In this document: piece after piece, positions 8,440 through 15,995 of the stretch
How positions within the stretch are numbered: the first letter of the stretch is position 1
How the letters are laid out: the number at the start of each line of letters is the position of its first letter
Source: Moritella sp. Urea-trap-13
Lineage (GTDB): Bacteria > Pseudomonadota > Gammaproteobacteria > Enterobacterales > Moritellaceae
DNA: 64,000 nucleotides
Direction of reading: 5' to 3'
Assembly (NCBI RefSeq): GCF_002836355.1
Contig: NZ_PJCA01000031.1
Span: 930,001-994,000, forward strand
Program-made: the position numbers and the translations under genes
Notes under the pieces: model-generated
What the model was told of the DNA's origin: nothing
Seen by the model: only the letters and a program-made list of their open reading frames with translations
Databases searched by the model: none

Positions 8440-9000
8440 TATAACGCCCAAATAACAGGCTAAGTAATGGTTGGTTAAAATTGTGCAGCGATTTAATTTT
8501 CTTTATGAACAACACTTTATCAATTTAAGGCTGCAAGGTAAACGGGAAGCGGCCGTTGATGGCGATACTTGTCTATTCGGCGCATTACAGATAGTGCGGG
8601 ATTATGGCTTTTTACACGGTAATGCCAAGCGGCTACGAATGCGTATTCAAGTCATCTGACTGCATCTGTTTAATTGGAGTACGCCAGAGCTCGTTACAAC
8701 GAGCACAGCAAAAGCAATCCGTATTGTCCTTGCTGCCAGCATAAAATGAGGTGCATTGGCATTACACGAACGATCTAGCCGAAAGGCGAACATAATAGGA
8801 ATAATGGCATTAACATTATAGGTTGGAGATATTAAATTTATGGTACAACTAGCTAATTAATTGATAACTAGTCTTGGGTTTAATCCCAAGACGAAGTGCC
8901 TACCAAGGTCAAACACGTAATTTACTGTATAAAGAAGGGTTCAGGCTTGTTCAACACCGGAATAAAGTGTCGGCGGCGCGACACCTATTCTTATTTGTTA
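8440..9000 (+). mobile_element. Deleted recombinase/IS91 element, copy 1 (5' truncated)
   Basis: Plus-strand reading: the start of a tyrosine recombinase (FNFLYEQHFINLRLQGKREA) runs to about 8570, then jumps, with frame changes, into the C-terminal end of an IS91-type transposase (YGFLHGNAKRLRMRIQ, CPCCQHKMRCIGITR-like, to about 8770). A non-coding tail follows with an inverted repeat (GTCTTGGGTTTAATCCCAAGAC) and the GGTGTC-type hairpin ending in TATTCTTATTTGTTA. The 5' flank is cut next to an attC right half (8440-8462). It codes for no working enzyme and would need help in trans to move. Confidence 0.65.
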
Positions 9001-9008
9001 TATTCACT

Positions 9009-9299
9009 CTATTGAACTGGTTTATCTACATTTTTTATTAATGGACCAACGCACTCTACAAAATCCGTGATATCAAAATTTATAACGTCATCAGTTCCTC
9101 CAGTTACAGAAAATTCACCTGTAAAATTAGGAGTATCTGCGGTTTTATCAACACTTGCAGTAATTGATATTTCGTAGTTATGTCCTTCTGGTAACAACTT
9201 AGAGCAACTCTCCATTGATTTCTGTGATGTATTGGCTTGAGCGTTGAAACTTAATATACATAAAGCCACTAGAGTCATTCGATTGGTTAATTTAAACAT
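9009..9299 (-). CDS. Small secreted protein (cassette gene)
   Basis: 96 residues with a Sec signal peptide (MFKLTNRMTLVALCILSFNAQA, cleavage likely after AQA at about 22). The mature ~74-residue protein has two cysteines (ESCSKLL and DFVECVGP), which could form a periplasmic disulfide. No family recognised. The gene ends next to the GACACC hairpin tail of element copy 1. Confidence 0.6.
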   Translation of the reverse strand: MFKLTNRMTLVALCILSFNAQANTSQKSMESCSKLLPEGHNYEISITASVDKTADTPNFTGEFSVTGGTDDVINFDITDFVECVGPLIKNVDKPVQ

Positions 9300-9410
9300 A
9301 CTAAGATCCTCATTTAAAATATAAACAGCATGTTATGTCGAACATACTCGTAACTTTCTAGATTCAAGCCCAATATCATGTGCCTAAATCACATTGATTG
9401 CCGATAGAAC

Positions 9411-9509
9411 ATAGCCCGCCCGTTAAGGGGAAATTTAGTGTTGGCTAAAATATTGAACGGAGTGAAAATAACCAACTGTAAATGTTCCCTCTTAAGCGGC
9501 TTGTTGAAC
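9411..9509 (-). other. attC site with damaged right end
   Basis: Minus strand from GTTCAACAAGCCGCTTAAGAGG to TTTCCCCTTAACGGGCGGGC. Outer arms (CTTAAGAGGGAA / TTTCCCCTTAA) and inner arms (CAGTTGGTT / AGCCAAC) are both present. The expected GCGTTA is altered, so it may be inactive. It is closely related to the intact site at 11576-11674. Confidence 0.6.
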
Positions 9510-10214
9510 GAAGCCGCTGCGTGGCAGAGTCTTTGCCCTACCAGTCATACTAGCCAATAGCATCACTATTTGGTGGTGCCTTATTGGAGTATTCTGTATG
9601 AATAATTCACAACAGCAACGATTTAATTTTCTTTATGAACAACACTTTATCAATTTAAGATTGCAAGGTAAACGGGAAGCGACCGTTGCTGGCGATACTT
9701 GTTCTATTCGACGCATTACAGAGAGTGCGGAATTATGGGTTTTACACGGTAATGCCAAGCGGCTACGAATACGTATTCAAGTCATCTTACTGCATCTATT
9801 TAATTGGAGCATGCCTAAGCTCAATGCAACGAGCACAGCAAAAGCAATCCGTATTTGTCCTTGCTGACAGCATGAAATGAGGTGCGTTGGCATTACGCAA
9901 ACGACCTAGCCGAAAGGCGAAAATAATAGGAATAATAGGAATAATAGGAATAATAGGAATAATAGGGATAATAGGGATAATAGGGATAATAGGGATAATG
10001 GCATTAACATGACAGGTTGGAGATATTAAATTTATGGTTCAACTAGCTAGTTAATTGATACATAAAAGGTCTGTTATGTATCTCAATTTCGCTCGTCTTG
10101 GGTTTAATCCCAAGACGAAGTGCCCGCCAAGATAAAACACGTTATTTACTATATAAAGAAGGTGTCAGGCTTGTTCAATACCCGAATAAGGTGTCGACTG
10201 CACGGCACCTATTC
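9510..10214 (+). mobile_element. Deleted recombinase/IS91 element, copy 2
   Basis: The most complete copy. It has the 5' flank with cgaagccgctgcgtggcagag, the upstream region, the ATG at 9598 (MNNSQQQRFNFLYEQHF), a recombinase fragment to about 9725, the IS91-transposase C-terminus to about 9900 (ILLHLFNWS, AIRICPC), then the tail with the GGGTTTAATCCC inverted repeat and the GGTGTC hairpin. The 89-residue ORF at 9598-9867 is a fossil junction, not a gene. A 9-bp repeat has expanded inside it (9922-9999). The attC left end TTGTTGAAC directly abuts the element on its 5' side. Confidence 0.7.
9922..9999 (+). repeat. 9-bp tandem repeat (AATAATAGG / GATAATAGG)
   Basis: About five units of AATAATAGG followed by about four of GATAATAGG. 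The other two element copies have a single unit at the same place (8789 and 12087 regions), so this is a local expansion within copy 2. Confidence 0.85.
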
Positions 10215-10790
10215 TTATATGTTATGAGTTTTTATCCGCAAAACAGTTTCAGGTGAAAACTTGACCCAATTATTATCTAGGAAGGCATATTGCGTATAGC
10301 CAATGACATATACACGATCCAATGAAGATGATTGGAAAACGCGAGTCAAGTGCGATTTATAAGCTTTGGCTTCTTTAAAAAGATCCCAAGTACCAACCTT
10401 ATGTGCGTAATTTTTGGGACAAATAATAATGCCATAAGAATCATCATGTTCTTGAATCAGTGTTAGCAATTTAACGTAATCAAACCAAATTGTTTTCTTA
10501 TTACTTTTTTCGATTTCAATGAAGTAAGTATGGCCATTATTCGCATCAAATGCTATGTCTAGTTCACCTACTTTTTCCGAGTTTGTCGTTATTAAACGAT
10601 CTTTTTTTTGGAAAATTCTTGAGGCAATTTCTGACAGTTTTTGCTCCACTACATGATCGATATTGGAATCAAGTTGACGACTATTAGTCTCCTTGACCGT
10701 TATATCGAATACAAGTCCTTCGAGTTTATCTGCGACAAAACTAGAAACACTATCACGCATATCAATTTCAATATCGGCAATTTTGTACAT
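10215..10790 (-). CDS. Probable PD-(D/E)XK nuclease-fold protein (cassette gene)
   Basis: About 191 residues from the ATG at 10790 (GGAG spaced 6 nt); the ORF extends upstream into the attC. The core KVGELDIAFD, then YFIEIEKSNKKTIWFDYVKLL (about residues 73-107) and GIIICPKNY fits a restriction-endonuclease-like fold. In this reading the D of ELD and the E-x-E-K of FIEIEK would be the catalytic acid and E-x-K. Such folds occur in restriction enzymes, DNA repair nucleases and phage defence effectors. No methyltransferase lies next to it. Family assignment is by motif only. Confidence 0.55.
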   Translation of the reverse strand: MYKIADIEIDMRDSVSSFVADKLEGLVFDITVKETNSRQLDSNIDHVVEQKLSEIASRIFQKKDRLITTNSEKVGELDIAFDANNGHTYFIEIEKSNKKTIWFDYVKLLTLIQEHDDSYGIIICPKNYAHKVGTWDLFKEAKAYKSHLTRVFQSSSLDRVYVIGYTQYAFLDNNWVKFSPETVLRIKTHNI

Positions 10791-10805
10791 GGATACTCCA
10801 AAACT

Positions 10806-10883
10806 CATAACGCCAACCTAACCAGCGGCGTGCTGACGCAGTTTTTTGCGTCTATTTTGCTAAAAATGCGACACTGTTAGCCG
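10806..10883 (-). other. attC site
   Basis: Minus strand from GGCTAACAGTGTCGC to GCTGGTTAGGTTGGCGTTATG, with ATTTTTAGCAAAATAGACGC and GCGTCAGCACGCC in the middle. The arms TAGACGC and GCGTCAG pair. It separates the two nuclease-like cassettes. Confidence 0.7.
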
Positions 10884-10900
10884 TCTGCTTGAGGTTCTCA

Positions 10901-11560
10901 TTATACCATATTTGACTCTACACCTTGAGCCGCCATAAACCAAAAGTCACCATGCTTTGACCAGTTAAGCTCATAGCTCGACTCTAAGAAGAAGTTTACA
11001 GGCTTGCCACCAATTGGTGTGTCAAATTCTTTGGCACTAAATTTGGTTCCATGTGAGGTATCATAATCCCAGCACTTGGCGTCCTTTTTTACAGGATGTA
11101 CTAATCTTTTCATATCATTCATTACAAGAGCAATAGCTTCATTAGCATGATTTTCATTAATGTATTGTTCGAGTAGATAGAAATCTAAATATACATCTTT
11201 CATGAAAATGTCTGTTGCTCCTCGCGGTTTTCCTGATGAAGCAAGAGTTTTATAGCACTTCATTTCGATTGCTATTGAGTATTTTTCGCTGCCCGATGAA
11301 CCACGAAACATTAAGTCAATTTCTCTAGTTCCGTCGCCAATTTTCACACCAGTTTCTAGTTCTACTTCAAATGATTCATTTTTATGAATTGTTATTAATG
11401 GGATTATCTGCTTTAACAAGTATGCGTATTGAAGCTGCATTGATGCTTCTTTATTAACTAAAATCAGGCCGCTACCCACCTTTCGGGAAAACATTTCCCA
11501 ACAGATGGAAACAGCGCCTTTCATGCGTTCGGAGAACTTTGCAGACTCAATTAACGACAT
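10901..11560 (-). CDS. Probable PD-(D/E)XK-type protein (cassette gene)
   Basis: About 219 residues from the ATG at 11560 (GAGAG 5-6 nt upstream); a GTG start nine codons earlier would lie in the attC. The motif REIDLMFRG...YSIAIEMKCYKT (about residues 78-104) fits D...E-x-K of the restriction-endonuclease-like fold. The surrounding segments (EVELETGVKIGDG before it, AIALVMNDMKRLVHP after it) fit strands and helices of that fold. It is unrelated in detail to the neighbouring nuclease-like protein at 10215-10790. Function unknown; a defence role is possible. Confidence 0.5.
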   Translation of the reverse strand: MSLIESAKFSERMKGAVSICWEMFSRKVGSGLILVNKEASMQLQYAYLLKQIIPLITIHKNESFEVELETGVKIGDGTREIDLMFRGSSGSEKYSIAIEMKCYKTLASSGKPRGATDIFMKDVYLDFYLLEQYINENHANEAIALVMNDMKRLVHPVKKDAKCWDYDTSHGTKFSAKEFDTPIGGKPVNFFLESSYELNWSKHGDFWFMAAQGVESNMV

Positions 11561-11575
11561 ATAACTCTCTTGTGG

Positions 11576-11674
11576 TATAACGCTCACTTAAGCGGACAAA
11601 AATAGTTGGCTCAAATTGTGGAGCTAAGGGAAGGTAGCCAACTGTTTTGTTCCGCTTAAAGCTCTTGTTGAACG
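11576..11674 (-). other. attC site (best preserved long type)
   Basis: Minus strand from GTTCAACAAGAGCTTTAAGCGG to TGTCCGCTTAAGTGAGCGTTATA. Outer arms (CTTTAAGCGGAAC / GTCCGCTTAAG) and inner arms (CAGTTGGCTACC / GAGCCAACT) are both clear. The site resembles Vibrio-type repeats. The element copy 3 starts right at its left end. Confidence 0.8.
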
Positions 11675-12325
11675 AAGCCGCTACGCGGCAGAGTAAATAA
11701 GCCATTGTTCATACTAACCAATAACATGATCATTACGGCGATGCCTTATTGAAGTATTCAGTATGAATTATTCACAACAGCAAAAATTTAATTTTCTTTA
11801 TGAACAACACTTTATCAATTTAAGACTACAAGGTAAACGGGAAGCGACCGTTGATGGCTATACTTGTTCTATTCAACACATTACAGAGAGTGCCTGATTA
11901 TGCTTTCTTACACGGTAATACCAAGTGACTGCTACTGCGTATTCAAATCTTATTACTGCATCTGTTTAATTGGAGTATGCCTGAGCTCGTTGCTACGAGC
12001 ACAAAAAGCAATCCGTATTTGTCCTTGCTGCCAGCATGAAATTAGGTGCGTTGGCATTACACGATCGACCTAGCCGAAAGGCGAACATAATAGGAATAAC
12101 GGCATTAACATTACAGATTGGAGATATTAAATTTATGGTACAACTACCTAGTTAATTGATAAATAACAGGTCTGTTATTTATCTCTATTTTGCTCGTCTT
12201 GAGTTTAATCCCAAGACTAAGTACCCATCAAGATCAAACACGTAATTTACTATATGAAGAAGGGTTCAGGCTTGTTCAACCCCGAATAGGTGTCTGCTGC
12301 GCGACACCTATTCTTATTTTTTATA
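11675..12325 (+). mobile_element. Deleted recombinase/IS91 element, copy 3
   Basis: Same organisation as copies 1 and 2: cgaagccgctacgcggcagag flank, recombinase start (ATGAATTATTCACAACAGC at 11763), transposase C-terminal segment ending CPCCQHE-RCVGITRST near 12070, a palindrome (AAATAACAGGTCTGTTATTTAT, about 12163-12183), the GAGTTTAATCCCAAGAC arm and the terminal GGTGTC-TGCTGCGC-GACACC hairpin with a T run. Several frameshifts; not coding. Confidence 0.7.
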
Positions 12326-12340
12326 AATTCAGACGTCGGA

Positions 12341-13246
12341 CTAATTAGTTAGACGTAAAGGTTGAACAGCCTCTACTAACGTAGGAAGACGTTCTTTCTC
12401 GATATCACCTTTTTTAACTTTACCCATCAGATACTTACCAAACTTTTCCGTCAAGTAAACATCATTAAACCATTTTAAAAATTCAGGTAGTGCCTCTGTT
12501 GGGTAAGCATTAACCATAGGGTCTCTTTGAGGATATGAATCAGGAAACTTATGAGTAATTTTTATTCTATCACCATATTGGGATTCTAATTTATTGCTAG
12601 TCCAATATTTCCCCCATGTTATTCCAACACTTCCATCAACCATGGTTCTCTCGTCAACAATAATATTGTGTTTGACAAAGTTCGCAATAATACTTGTAGA
12701 TTGAGAGAATGTAGTAAAATACCCAACAGGATCAGCATTATATAAAATTCGTTCTTTTAGCAAATTCCAGCAACGATCTTTTATTCCATCAAAATCAAAA
12801 TCTAGTCGACCATAAATATATTTTCTTAAACCGAATGCTGCGGCATGTTCGAAATTAGCTATAGCTATAGAATTATCTTCTAACTTGGCATGTAGTGCAT
12901 AATATTGAAGAACTGATACGCATATAGGCTCTGGGACAGCATGAATTATAGGGAATAGTTTATTACTTGTTTCGATTACTGCATACATTGAATTCGGAGG
13001 GGCTTTGCCATTTGTAACTCGGTCAAAGGTCTATAAAATCTTTTTACCACGAGTTTTGGTGAATAGAGTGCCTTCTATCCATTCTTTTGCTAACGTTTGA
13101 ATTACCGAATGACTCACACCACAAAACCGCGATAAGCCTCGTAATGACATATATGTTTCACCTGTTGGCAAAACCCCCATTTGTATATTATCAACCTCTT
13201 GATGCTTCAACGGGTTAATATTTAAAGTAAGTTCAGTTTGGCTCAT
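12341..13246 (-). pseudogene. Cassette gene split by an in-frame amber codon
   Basis: Two ORFs, 13031-13246 (71 residues, strong ribosome site AGGAGAG) and 12341-12988 (215 residues), are in the same frame. They are separated only by one TAG (13031-13033) and 14 further sense codons (TFDRVTNGKAPPNS) before MYAVIETSNKLF. Read through, they make one protein of about 301 residues. The N-terminal part (GETYMSLRGLSRFCGVSHSVIQTLA) looks like a helix-turn-helix; the rest (AVPEPICVSVLQYYALHAK, FGLRKYIYGR) resembles cassette and phage proteins I know only as hypothetical. Most simply this is a nonsense mutation; suppression or readthrough cannot be excluded. Confidence 0.7.
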
Positions 13247-13494
13247 TTTACTCTCCTAGCTAGTGATTACTTTATTAAAACTCATTATACTGACGTCCAA
13301 TAAAGTTCTTTCAACGCCAATCAAAAAACAAACTCTAACATATAAAACCAATCTTTAAAAATCAATACTTTACAAACGCATCGCCAGTGTAAGTATCCAA
13401 CTATAGGTATATGCATTTTCAAACAACCAAGCAATAAACATGCCCTAAATAAATTATTAAAACGTATATGTACGACACTCAAAAAAACGAAAAA

Positions 13495-13513
13495 CAACTT
13501 AAATAACCCAAGG
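13495..13513 (+). other. attL core of the prophage
   Basis: CAACTTAAATAACCCAAGG, identical to 52747-52765. The two copies bracket all phage genes. Identity stops on both sides, as expected for the crossover core. Confidence 0.8.
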
Positions 13514-13574
13514 ATATATAACCCACAACTTAAATCATTTAAAATCAACCACTTAAACCTTAACAGTTAAATTA

Positions 13575-13592
13575 TGGCGATTAAGTGGCGAT
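13575..13592 (+). promoter_or_regulatory. Probable integrase arm-binding site (left)
   Basis: TGGCGATTAAGTGGCGAT, two tandem TGGCGAT-like half sites 10-11 bp apart. The same 18-bp motif occurs twice at the other prophage end (52415-52432 and 52470-52487). This spacing and placement fit arm-type sites of an HP1-like integrase. Confidence 0.65.
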
Positions 13593-13607
13593 GGTTTATA
13601 TTACCCT

Positions 13608-13805
13608 CTAAATCACCTTATACTTCCCTGCCGAACTACCACCTATTACAGCGACTTCAGCGTTAACTTGTATCTCATCAACAACCGCGTTAGCAATAGC
13701 TTGTGCTAATACCGATGCTTGGGCATGCTCTCCAGTGATAACAATACCGCCCTTCACCATCTCTGCTTCAATCTTACTTTTTAATGCTGACTTACTTAAT
13801 GCCAT
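13608..13805 (-). CDS. Small tail-associated phage protein
   Basis: 65 residues from the ATG at 13805 (AGGG upstream); the longer ORF start lies in the spike gene. Last gene of the tail operon, starting next to the spike stop codon. Lys/Glu-rich N-terminal helix (SKSALKSKIEAEM) and a small Gly/Ser-rich C-terminus (IGGSSAGKYKVI). I know similar short proteins at this place in K139-like phages without a function. Confidence 0.65.
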   Translation of the reverse strand: MALSKSALKSKIEAEMVKGGIVITGEHAQASVLAQAIANAVVDEIQVNAEVAVIGGSSAGKYKVI

Positions 13806-13806
13806 A

Positions 13807-15444
13807 TTATTTCCCTGCAAAAACAGTAGTGGAGCCATCGACATGCGGCTTACCTGTGAACGGGCAAATGCTTGCACAGGTGATCACGCCAGTACCGCCA
13901 TTTAATTTAATCGTGTCTGCATCTTGCGTTATATTCTTGGCTTTAATGACCTGGTCTTTTTTAATGGTGATAGTTTGCTGGCCGTTGATAGTTAGCGTGT
14001 CGTTTTGTTCAATGGTGTGGAGGCGGTCTTTCAATACGGTTAGCTGATCATTTAGACCGATCACAATATCGCGTAACTGCCCGATGATTTGCACCTGGTC
14101 GCCACCACTTATTAAATGCATATTGGCTAATGAGCCCAGGGTAATATCATCACCCGCCATCACTTCAAAGCCGCCTAACGTTTCAATTAACTTTTGACCT
14201 GCGATGTTTTCTTTACTGTGTTGCTCAACATTGAGTTCATGACTACCGAACGCCCCTAAATAGCGGTCGGCTTGCTGATGTTCTTCAAATGCGCGGCTTT
14301 CTTTTTTTTGGTCTGTAGTATCGGTTTTATTACCAGCGGCATCGATACGGTCGAATACTTCAGCCCGTTGCTGCTGTAATTGTTCACCCGGTTTAAAATC
14401 AGGTAGTGACCAGTCACAGCCTAAAATGGTGCGGATAAAAGGTCGGTCACTGCGCCCATAAGCAAAAGCAATTTCAACCATAGTGCCTGCAGCCGGTGTG
14501 CTTAATAATCCTTGCTCTGCACCACCAAAATGCACGGGCAGTGGCACCGCTTTATAGACCGGCACCTGAGTATCATATTCACCTTGTTCATTCAGCAATT
14601 GCACATCAACGGCAAAGCGTGGACGAAAAGCATTGTTCTCATCGCCCTGCGTGGCGTTATCAGTAATGGCCATGACTTTACCCAGCTGCGGTAAATGCAG
14701 GCCAGCAGCAAGTTCAGGAAACAGATAATTCATCTGCCTTTTTTTAGCCGGCGTATTATCACCATTTACCCAATAGAGCGTCATTTCATGACCGCTAAAT
14801 TCAACTTTTATTAATCGGTGGCCATTGGCAATAACACCTGGGCGAATAGCAGGGATAACCGCCAGCTTCATGCTATTACCGCCGCGCTGCTCAACACTTA
14901 ATGCAGCAGGTATCTCGATTGGCCGACTTGGCCAACGACTCTCACCGTAACTGCCCAAGTAAATATCACCGTCCGTTTGCTGATACCAACAAAAATCAGC
15001 GATAGAAAACGCATGCCCTATATTCTCAAGTACCTGGTAACCACTGCCCTGGGAAACGAAATGCGGAACCACGGTGTCCGTGTATTCTGCCTTTTCAGGC
15101 AGCACGAAATTAAGGCCCGTGTCATAGCTTAACTGAGCAACCACTTTCGCAACGCTCGCATGCTGAATACTGATAGGCCAGCGCATGGCGAGTAACCCTG
15201 ATAACTCCCGCACCACAATGCGGGTATAACCCGTTTGAGCAACTTGCGCCTTGGTCACAACACCATAAAAGTATTGGCGCATGTCACCTTGATAACCGAT
15301 ATCAAACTTAACGAACTGTTTCTTTGCTACCGCGCCCTGCACCACAAAGGTCGCTCGACCACCGGCATTAAGTTCTAAAATGATATGTTCATCACTGAGT
15401 ATTCGCGGCTCATCATCGATGAGTAAACGTTTATCTAACTTCAT
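13807..15444 (-). CDS. Baseplate hub/spike protein (gpD-gpV/VgrG-like fusion)
   Basis: About 545 residues, starting at the ATG at 15444 overlapped with the previous stop (ATGA). Residues 1-300 follow the gp27/gpD hub fold (SGLLAMRWPISIQHASVAKVVAQLSYDTGL is typical). At about 300-345 an OB-fold segment (GTMVEIAFAYGRSDRPFIRTIL) is like gpV and VgrG. The C-terminal ~120 residues are beta-rich (ELNVEQHSKENIAGQK, MAGDDITLGS) as in spike helices. The end, ASICPFTGKPHVDGSTTVFAGK in part, looks like a PAAR-type tip. So hub, spike and possibly tip are in one chain. It would puncture the outer membrane during infection. Confidence 0.8.
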   Translation of the reverse strand: MKLDKRLLIDDEPRILSDEHIILELNAGGRATFVVQGAVAKKQFVKFDIGYQGDMRQYFYGVVTKAQVAQTGYTRIVVRELSGLLAMRWPISIQHASVAKVVAQLSYDTGLNFVLPEKAEYTDTVVPHFVSQGSGYQVLENIGHAFSIADFCWYQQTDGDIYLGSYGESRWPSRPIEIPAALSVEQRGGNSMKLAVIPAIRPGVIANGHRLIKVEFSGHEMTLYWVNGDNTPAKKRQMNYLFPELAAGLHLPQLGKVMAITDNATQGDENNAFRPRFAVDVQLLNEQGEYDTQVPVYKAVPLPVHFGGAEQGLLSTPAAGTMVEIAFAYGRSDRPFIRTILGCDWSLPDFKPGEQLQQQRAEVFDRIDAAGNKTDTTDQKKESRAFEEHQQADRYLGAFGSHELNVEQHSKENIAGQKLIETLGGFEVMAGDDITLGSLANMHLISGGDQVQIIGQLRDIVIGLNDQLTVLKDRLHTIEQNDTLTINGQQTITIKKDQVIKAKNITQDADTIKLNGGTGVITCASICPFTGKPHVDGSTTVFAGK

Positions 15445-15995
15445 GCTAACCACGTATCAATCGATTTTAGCGTTTTGGCAAAGCCGGTGACTTCCGGCGT
15501 TTGTGCCTGGCTATCACTGACCGCCGCAGGGTGTGCTTTTGGCGTTACCTTTGCGGTATTCTCGGTCGTTTCGGTTTTGCCTTGGGGCTGATTTTCCGCG
15601 TCACGTTGGGCTTTCACTTCCGGTACCGACAAATACTCACGTAATGTGAAACTGACTCGCCATGCCATCAGGTTTTCTTGTTCATCCGATTTCACGCGGC
15701 CAGTGAAGCGCACCTGGCGAATTTTCATGGCTTTGGCCAGCTCGTTACTGATACGGTAAATTTTACGTTTACCGTCTTGAGTTTGCTGCGCCAATAACAA
15801 TAACCGATTTAATATCTCTGGATTTTTAAACGATACCAGCCCGATAACAGCCATTTCCTTGCCTTTAATACCTTGCTCGGCGCTATCGGTATTCGCAGTC
15901 TGCCCGCTCATATCCGCATCTTTAATATCCATTGATAGATTGATGCGCGATGATTTTAAGGTCAGTAGCTCACCATCAAGTGCAATCTGAGTCAT
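15441..15995 (-). CDS. Phage baseplate complex protein (K139-type)
   Basis: 184 residues in the tail operon, with ATGA overlaps at both ends. The first 120 residues are structured (KSSRINLSMDIKDADMSGQT, then IYRISNELAKAMKIRQVRFTG, WRVSFTLREYLSVPEVKAQR). The last 60 are a low-complexity linker rich in Thr, Ala, Glu and Pro ending in a short helix. Position between the hub and the preceding tail gene points to a baseplate component; in K139-like phages such proteins are annotated as baseplate complex proteins. No catalytic motif. Confidence 0.6.
   Translation of the reverse strand: MTQIALDGELLTLKSSRINLSMDIKDADMSGQTANTDSAEQGIKGKEMAVIGLVSFKNPEILNRLLLLAQQTQDGKRKIYRISNELAKAMKIRQVRFTGRVKSDEQENLMAWRVSFTLREYLSVPEVKAQRDAENQPQGKTETTENTAKVTPKAHPAAVSDSQAQTPEVTGFAKTLKSIDTWLA

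Larger units (their letters stand above)
4860..13246 (-). mobile_element. Integron-type gene-cassette array without an integrase in the window
   Basis: A dozen short genes lie head to tail on the minus strand. Most are single-gene units whose stop codon abuts or overlaps the left end of an attC-like site (TAACAA...) and whose start codon lies just past a right end (GCGTTAT or GCGTTAGC). The sites differ in length (about 50-110 bp) and middle sequence but keep imperfect internal symmetry, which is what attC sites look like. Cassette genes have no shared function: SH3 proteins, lipoproteins, DUF6404, a nucleotidyltransferase and two nuclease-like proteins. An intI gene and attI site should lie on the high-coordinate side, where the prophage now sits; neither is visible. 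Confidence 0.8.
13247..13607. other. Junction between cassette array and prophage (no gene)
   Basis: An AT-rich stretch containing the left attachment core and one integrase arm site (listed separately). A 75-residue hydrophobic minus-strand ORF (13321-13548) crosses the attachment core and has no ribosome site, so I do not count it. The host part (13247-13494) holds no recognisable attI or intI remnant. Confidence 0.55.

Noticed and set aside
9598-9867. 89-residue ORF beginning like a tyrosine recombinase
   Set aside because: It is a junction of a recombinase start and an IS91-type transposase end in a deleted element; the same applies to short ORFs near 128, 8471 and 11864.
13495-13513. 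tRNA gene as integration target
   Set aside because: No cloverleaf or tRNA 3' end can be read at either attachment core.
13321-13548. 75-residue hydrophobic ORF on the minus strand across attL
   Set aside because: It spans the attachment core, has no ribosome site and its composition follows from AT-rich DNA.
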